A DNA stretch of 8,421 nt, taken from positions 1 through 8,421 of the forward strand of contig CALAWF010000030.1 in the NCBI GenBank assembly GCA_937894665.1, read 5' to 3'. A program made the translations under genes and the position numbers. Below the pieces are notes generated by a model, which had not been told where the DNA came from, made no database searches, and saw only the letters and a program-made list of their open reading frames with translations. This stretch comes from an uncultured bacterium (lineage in GTDB: Bacteria; Cyanobacteriota; Vampirovibrionia; Gastranaerophilales; Gastranaerophilaceae). This document shows, piece by piece, positions 4,784 to 8,421 of this stretch; the first letter of the stretch is position 1, and each line of letters opens with the position of its first letter.

Positions 4784-6022
4784 ATGGGTGAAGACTTTAA
4801 AATCAACGGTTCATCTTACAATCTTTCTGAGGTATCGAAGAAGGCTCTTGAAAAAGATGAAACTATCACGAAAAACAAAGCATTTAGTCTAATTTTTGAT
4901 GCCTTAGATAAAAACAAAAAGGACTCAAAATTGGATTCAAAAGAACTTGCTACCTTCTTTTCTGATTTGAAGAAGGCTGATACTGACAACAATAAAGATA
5001 TAACGCCAAAAGAACTAGAAGCAATTACAAAAGAATTGAATAAACAGGCTTCTAGCGGTACAGAAATAAAAGTTGCAGATGTTGAAGGCTTTTTCTCTCA
5101 TGTTATGGCTGAAATAAGTGATTTGGGAGCTAATGACAAAATAAAAGTGGAAGATGCTCTAAAAGCTGAGGATACTGATACCGATACGGACACTGACACA
5201 GATACTGATTCCGATGGAACCCATACATATACAGTTCAGATGGATGAAGATTATACGGATATTATTAAACGTTCATTAAAGGCTAAAGGTGTTGAAGAAC
5301 CGACCGATGAACAAATTCAAAAAGAGAAAGAAAACTTTGAAAAGAATAACCCTGGAGCGGTGAAACGTAATAAGAAAGGCGTTGAGTATCTTTTAGTTGG
5401 AGCACAAGTTAAACTTGAAGGAAAATTAGAAAATAAAGATAATTCACAAGAACAAATTGACCTTTGGGTTGATAAGTATATAAATAAAAAAGATGTATCA
5501 GATAGAGTTAAAGGTTCTGAAGAGCATCAAGGTGAAGATGGAAACACTGCAGATCCTGCAATAGTTAAAAAAGCAGAGGAAGCTGGTTACAGAAAAACAT
5601 ATTCTCCGGATTTCTTCTACGATGAAAAAACAAAGAAACACATGAAATACAACTCTGAAACCGGCAAATTTGAAGAAGTTCCAAATTTAACATATGTGGA
5701 TAAAAATGGAAATCAAACATACGTAATTCAACAAGAGGGCAATTTAAAACGCCAAGAAATTCGAGATAAAAAAGGAAATATTACTGCTCTTAGAGCTTTG
5801 ACTAATTCATCGCATACCTATACGAATCCGGAGTATGTTGCTCAAAAGTTGGGTTTAGATAAAACTTGGGGTTCTGAAAAAGGCGTATATTACAATAAAG
5901 CAACAAAACAACATTTTGTTTGGGATAGTGCTAAAAACCAGTTTGTTGCTAAGAATGATATAAGAACAATGTATAAAGATGGAACTTACATGGGTACGGA
6001 TGGTCAAAAACATTCATTATAA
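4784..6022 (+). CDS. EF-hand protein with Asp-Thr linker, LysM-like domain and duplicated C-terminal module
   Basis: The 412-residue protein starts at ATG 4784 behind AGAGGA (4771-4776). There is no signal peptide (MGEDFKINGSSYNLSEVSKKALEK). An EF-hand pair covers about 36-90: a first loop at 42-54 (D42, N44, D47, E54) that is one residue longer than the standard 12, and a canonical second loop at 66-77 (D66, D68, N70, D72, E77). Asp-Thr repeats follow (130-144). A LysM-like segment spans about 147-212, from HTYTVQ to YLLVGAQVKLEG, with a long middle insertion; LysM domains bind peptidoglycan or chitin. The C-terminal half holds two similar modules, about 256-315 and 347-410. The gene is single, flanked by terminators. 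A calcium-binding envelope-associated protein is plausible, but the missing signal peptide leaves its export route open. EF-hand assignment is strong, LysM moderate. Confidence 0.85.
   Translation: MGEDFKINGSSYNLSEVSKKALEKDETITKNKAFSLIFDALDKNKKDSKLDSKELATFFSDLKKADTDNNKDITPKELEAITKELNKQASSGTEIKVADVEGFFSHVMAEISDLGANDKIKVEDALKAEDTDTDTDTDTDTDSDGTHTYTVQMDEDYTDIIKRSLKAKGVEEPTDEQIQKEKENFEKNNPGAVKRNKKGVEYLLVGAQVKLEGKLENKDNSQEQIDLWVDKYINKKDVSDRVKGSEEHQGEDGNTADPAIVKKAEEAGYRKTYSPDFFYDEKTKKHMKYNSETGKFEEVPNLTYVDKNGNQTYVIQQEGNLKRQEIRDKKGNITALRALTNSSHTYTNPEYVAQKLGLDKTWGSEKGVYYNKATKQHFVWDSAKNQFVAKNDIRTMYKDGTYMGTDGQKHSL
5171..5215 (+). repeat. Asp-Thr dipeptide repeat coding segment
   Basis: Fifteen codons alternate GAY with ACN (six Asp-Thr pairs, then Asp-Ser-Asp), forming an acidic linker between the EF-hand and LysM-like regions. 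The Thr codons use all four third bases and the Asp codons both, so the DNA repeat is imperfect while the peptide is regular. This suggests the linker is kept at the protein level rather than being a recent slippage product. Confidence 0.75.
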
Positions 6023-6034
6023 ATAATTAATACT

Positions 6035-6061
6035 AAAGAGGTGTTTTTAACACCTCTTTTT
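6035..6061 (+). terminator. Intrinsic terminator of the EF-hand gene
   Basis: AAAGAGGTGTT (6035-6045) pairs with AACACCTCTTT (6049-6059) around a three-base loop, with a T run at 6057-6061, twelve bases after the stop codon. Confidence 0.9.
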
Positions 6062-6155
6062 CGTATTTTGTAAAGTTTCTTTACTCCCTCAAATTCAGTA
6101 AGTATCACTATTTTCAGATATATTAATTAAGGGGGTATTCAATTTATGTTTTATA

Positions 6156-6164
6156 TGCTACAAT
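6156..6164 (+). promoter_or_regulatory. Candidate extended -10 promoter of the phosphorylase gene
   Basis: TGCTACAAT is an extended -10 with five of six matches in the hexamer TACAAT (6159-6164). The best -35 position (TATTCA, 6136-6141, 17 bases upstream) is weak. Transcription would start near 6171, giving a leader of about 70 bases before ATG 6243. It is the best promoter match between the preceding terminator and the gene. Confidence 0.4.
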
Positions 6165-6242
6165 GTCAAGGCACAATGAAAATGTGTACATGAAAAATTT
6201 GGTGTATAGAAGTTATATTAAAAACAGAAGAGAGGTAAAATT

Positions 6243-7937
6243 ATGTCATTACCAAATGTAGCATATTTTTCAATGGAAATAGCTATGGATCAATCTTTAA
6301 GCACTTATTCTGGAGGTTTAGGATTCTTAGCTGGCTCTCATATGCTTTCAGCAGGTTATTTGCAAATGCCTATGGTCGGGGTTACAATGTTATGGTCATA
6401 CGGTTATTACGATCAAAGAATTGATCATTCAGGCAATGTTGAAGTTGCTTATATCAGAAAATATTATGATTTCTTAACTGATATTAACGTAGAAACAGAA
6501 GTTGAATGTTTCGGTGAAAAAGTTAAAGTTAAGGCTTATAAAGTTGAACCTGAATTATTCGGAACTTGCCCTGTTTATTTATTAACAACAGATATTGAAG
6601 GAAACAGTGATTGGGCTAAGAGTATTTCTTATAAATTATATGATGGCAATGAAAAAATTCGTGTTGCTCAAGAAACAGTTTTGGGTATTGCGGGTGTAAG
6701 AATCTTACAAAAAGTTGGATATAATTTTGATGTTATCCATATGAACGAAGGTCATGCTCTTCCTGCTGCATTTGAATTGTTAAGACAATACAATGGCGAT
6801 TTGGAAGAAGTTAAAAAACGTACAGTATTTACAACTCACACTCCTGTTGCTGCTGGTAACGAAGTTCACTGGGTTGATACATTACTTGAAGGTGGTTTCT
6901 TCGCTGGTGCTAGCCGTGAAACAGCAGTTAACCTTGGTGGAGAAAACTTCTCTCTAACAGTTGCAGCTTTGAGAATGTCAAGAATTGCAAATGCTGTTTC
7001 TCAATTGCACGGTCTTGTTGCTAACAAGATGTGGGAATGGGTTGATGGCAGATGCCCAATCAGAGCTATTACTAACGCTGTAAATCTTCAATACTGGCAA
7101 GATAAGAGAGTTAAAGATGCTCAAAACGATCCAGAAAAATTATTAGCTGTTAAACGTGAAATGAAATCTGAATTGTTCAAATACATTGCTAACGTTGCAG
7201 GTAAGAGATTCGATCCGGATGTATTAACTATCACTTGGGCAAGAAGATTTGCTGATTATAAACGTGCATGGTTAATCTTGATGGATAAAGATAGAATTGG
7301 CAAATTGTTAGATGAAAACAAAGTTCAAATTATCTTTGCCGGTAAATTCCACCCAGATGATGTTATGGGTAAGGAAATGTTTAACAAATTGTTGAACAGA
7401 TCTCACTCTTTGAAAAATGTTGTTGTTCTTCCTGGTTATGAACTTCAATTGTCAGGCATGTTGAAACGTGGTACTGATGTATGGTTGAATACTCCGTTAA
7501 GACCATTCGAAGCATCTGGTACTTCAGGTATGTCAGCTAATGCTAACGGTGCAATTCACTTGTCAATTTATGATGGTTGGACTGTAGAAGGAACATTCTC
7601 AGGTATCAACGGTTATGCTATTGAATATCCTGAAATTGATGATGAAATGTCATGGGAAGAAAGACATTGGAAAGATCATAAGTGCTTAATGAGTATTATT
7701 GAAGATCAAATCATTCCAACATACTATGACAACAAACCTGAATGGGCTAGATTGATGCGTCAAGCTATCAGAACATCTGAAGCTTACTTCAATTCAGACA
7801 GAATGGTAATTGAATATTATAACAGATTGTATAAACCAATTGCTCATGATGATGAATGCTCAGGTGGCAAAAAACAAGAAATGAATATTAAAGAAGCTCC
7901 GACTTTTGATGCTTGGACATTCTCTAATATTAAATAG
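6243..7937 (+). CDS. glgP: Alpha-glucan phosphorylase family protein (TIGR02094/GT35 type) with Ser at the PLP-lysine position
   Basis: The 564-residue protein has an AGAGG ribosome site (6231-6235) seven bases before the ATG. Family landmarks in order: YFSMEIAMDQSLSTYSGGLG (8-27); LAGSHMLSA; HMNEGHALPAAFE (166-178); TTHTPVAAGNE (197-207); TWARRFADYKRA (331-342), with the Arg and Lys (R335, K340) that hold substrate phosphate in phosphorylases; IIFAGKFHPDD (363-373); and EASGTSGM (423-430) followed by ANGAIHLSIYDGW. The family reaction is phosphorolysis of alpha-1,4-glucan to glucose 1-phosphate in the cytosol, with PLP on a lysine just after G-T-x-x-M. Here that residue is S431 (codon TCA 7533-7535), so ordinary PLP anchoring is missing. 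It is shorter than the 700-850 residues of many members but near the short archaeal-like forms. It is a single gene with its own terminator. Family membership is very likely; catalytic phosphorolysis is doubtful. Confidence 0.85.
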   Translation: MSLPNVAYFSMEIAMDQSLSTYSGGLGFLAGSHMLSAGYLQMPMVGVTMLWSYGYYDQRIDHSGNVEVAYIRKYYDFLTDINVETEVECFGEKVKVKAYKVEPELFGTCPVYLLTTDIEGNSDWAKSISYKLYDGNEKIRVAQETVLGIAGVRILQKVGYNFDVIHMNEGHALPAAFELLRQYNGDLEEVKKRTVFTTHTPVAAGNEVHWVDTLLEGGFFAGASRETAVNLGGENFSLTVAALRMSRIANAVSQLHGLVANKMWEWVDGRCPIRAITNAVNLQYWQDKRVKDAQNDPEKLLAVKREMKSELFKYIANVAGKRFDPDVLTITWARRFADYKRAWLILMDKDRIGKLLDENKVQIIFAGKFHPDDVMGKEMFNKLLNRSHSLKNVVVLPGYELQLSGMLKRGTDVWLNTPLRPFEASGTSGMSANANGAIHLSIYDGWTVEGTFSGINGYAIEYPEIDDEMSWEERHWKDHKCLMSIIEDQIIPTYYDNKPEWARLMRQAIRTSEAYFNSDRMVIEYYNRLYKPIAHDDECSGGKKQEMNIKEAPTFDAWTFSNIK

Positions 7938-7954
7938 TTTCCTAATAGCTATAA

Positions 7955-7989
7955 AAAAGACCTTGGTTTAACTTTAACCAGGGTCTTTT
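7955..7989 (+). terminator. Intrinsic terminator of the phosphorylase gene
   Basis: AAAAGACCTTGGTT (7955-7968) pairs with AACCAGGGTCTTTT (7976-7989) with a single G-T wobble around a seven-base loop. The T run is short (7986-7989). It starts 18 bases after the stop codon. Confidence 0.8.
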
Positions 7990-8154
7990 AGTTTCTACAT
8001 GTTTCTACTTCACAATGAAGCATGTTATTTTTTTAGGTCTTATATTTAGGTCTTGTTTTATAAATATGAACTTAAAAGATTTGAATAATAGCTATGTTGC
8101 TCTGATAGTCTTGACTCTCGCCGCTATCAATTATCAATTGTAACGAAATATTAA
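7990..8154. other. Gene-free AT-rich gap with short repeats and a weak hairpin
   Basis: I see no gene here. GTTTCTAC occurs twice (7991-7998, 8001-8008) and TTTAGGTCTT twice (8032-8041, 8045-8054). A nested hairpin pairs CTTC 8008-8011 with GAAG 8017-8020, and ACATG 7997-8001 with CATGT 8021-8025 across a bulge; seven T bases follow (8028-8034), so it may be a weak second terminator. GATAG near 8104 and CTATC near 8124 form a further short inverted repeat. Confidence 0.4.
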
Positions 8155-8217
8155 ATTTATAAAACAAAGGGGTTGAAATCAAAATTTTTTAGAGTTACTA
8201 TATCAAATGTGCAGCGA

Positions 8218-8421
8218 ATGAGTTGCACTTCAGAAATTTTTAAAACCAGATACTTAGATTTTTCTAACAAACGAAAGTTTTATAAAGTTAAAGTAAAAAT
8301 AAAAATATCACTTGACATTAAAAGTTTAGATGATAAGATAAGGAAACCGGCGGGAGTCGGAAAGAGGAAATCCGATAGCGAAGCAATCGAAATGATTGTA
8401 AAGCGTTGGAGACGAGAAAAC
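8218..8421 (+). CDS. Possible 3'-truncated gene of unknown function (doubtful)
   Basis: A frame is open from after TAA 8152-8154 to the window end (89 codons), with ATG at 8218 giving 68 visible residues. The peptide is very basic (KVKVKIKI at 23-30; VKRWRREN at the end) and matches no family I know. ATG 8218 has no ribosome site. An AAAGGGG at 8166-8172 sits directly against an in-frame TTG (8173), too close to serve it. The last 81 bases are much richer in G+C than the rest and follow a promoter-like sequence inside the frame, which argues instead for an RNA gene. I list it because such a long open frame is uncommon by chance in AT-rich sequence. Confidence 0.25.
   Translation, partial: MSCTSEIFKTRYLDFSNKRKFYKVKVKIKISLDIKSLDDKIRKPAGVGKRKSDSEAIEMIVKRWRREN
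8312..8339 (+). promoter_or_regulatory. Candidate strong promoter TTGACA-n16-TAAGAT
   Basis: A perfect -35 TTGACA (8312-8317) lies 16 bases before TAAGAT (8334-8339), four of six matches to the -10. Transcription would start near 8346, exactly where a GC-rich, hairpin-containing stretch begins. It is the best -35 I see in the window. Confidence 0.45.
8346..8421 (+). ncRNA. Possible structured RNA or transcript leader, cut at window edge
   Basis: 39 of 81 bases from 8341 to 8421 are G or C, against roughly 30% elsewhere; in AT-rich genomes such islands often mark structured RNA. Small hairpins can form: TCGGA 8357-8361 with TCCGA 8371-8375, CAATC 8384-8388 with GATTG 8394-8398, and CGT 8404-8406 with ACG 8412-8414. 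I could not match it to rRNA, tRNA, tmRNA, RNase P, SRP RNA or a known riboswitch core. It may be the 5' part of an RNA that continues beyond the window. Confidence 0.3.

Noticed and set aside
6146..6193. A 15-codon frame with a good AAGGGGG ribosome-like site upstream of the phosphorylase gene.
   Set aside because: The best promoter -10 (TGCTACAAT) lies inside it, so it would not be transcribed from that promoter. It has no repeated codons or terminator that would suggest a leader.
8153..8175. TTG 8173 as a start for the right-edge frame, using AAAGGGG 8166-8172.
   Set aside because: The ribosome site directly abuts the TTG, leaving no spacer, so initiation there is unlikely.
8357..8380. 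AGAGGAAATCCG resembles the conserved GAGGAAAGTCCG element of RNase P RNA.
   Set aside because: One conserved base is missing, the flanks do not fit the P4 region or the rest of the RNA, and the window ends too soon to find the partner element.
1..8421. CRISPR arrays, insertion sequences, tRNA or rRNA genes.
   Set aside because: I saw no regularly spaced repeats, transposase frames, terminal inverted repeats, tRNA cloverleafs or rRNA signatures. The GC-rich right edge is the only unresolved candidate for an RNA gene.

Overview
The window is AT-rich bacterial DNA (I estimate about 70% A+T) with short intergenic gaps, AGGAGG-like ribosome sites and compact intrinsic terminators. The gene mix is a PF06838-type PLP lyase, a short TIGR02094/GT35-like glucan phosphorylase, an EF-hand plus LysM-like protein, and small proteins whose N-termini read like 'M-x-I-x-x-I-N-N-...-F-T'. 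Together with the AT bias this suggests an uncultured gut-type Vampirovibrionia/Gastranaerophilales (Melainabacteria) genome. That placement is inference from style; no rRNA marker is present.

Layout. 1-449 (minus): 5' part of a probable zinc metallopeptidase with an HEFRH motif, cut by the window edge. 450-765: a divergent regulatory region with a plausible sigma70-type promoter, a 24-codon Trp-rich reading frame (589-663) and an intrinsic terminator (696-730) just before the next gene. A segment of the small frame can pair either upstream or with the terminator arm, so the whole looks like a translation-coupled attenuator. 766-2216 (plus): a 406-aa hydrophobic protein and a 58-aa protein, probably one operon and both of unknown function. 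2224-3280 (minus): a secreted six-cysteine mini-protein and an exported von Willebrand A domain protein with a complete MIDAS. 3386-4621 (plus): a PLP-dependent methionine gamma-lyase-like protein with a strong terminator. 4784-6022 (plus): an EF-hand/Asp-Thr linker/LysM-like protein with a duplicated C-terminal module, then a terminator. 6243-7937 (plus): the glucan phosphorylase-like protein, in which the position expected to hold the PLP-binding lysine is serine, then a terminator.

7990-8421 holds no recognisable gene. It has short direct repeats, a weak hairpin and a TTGACA promoter-like sequence, then an unusually GC-rich stretch (39 of the last 81 bases) with small hairpins. The same bases form an open frame of unknown identity that runs off the window, so either a structured RNA or a gene start lies at the right edge.

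There is no shared pathway across the window. Genes are mostly single transcription units separated by terminators. The best leads are the Trp-codon attenuator-like leader at 527-730, the lysine-to-serine change in the phosphorylase, and the GC-rich transcript start at the right edge.
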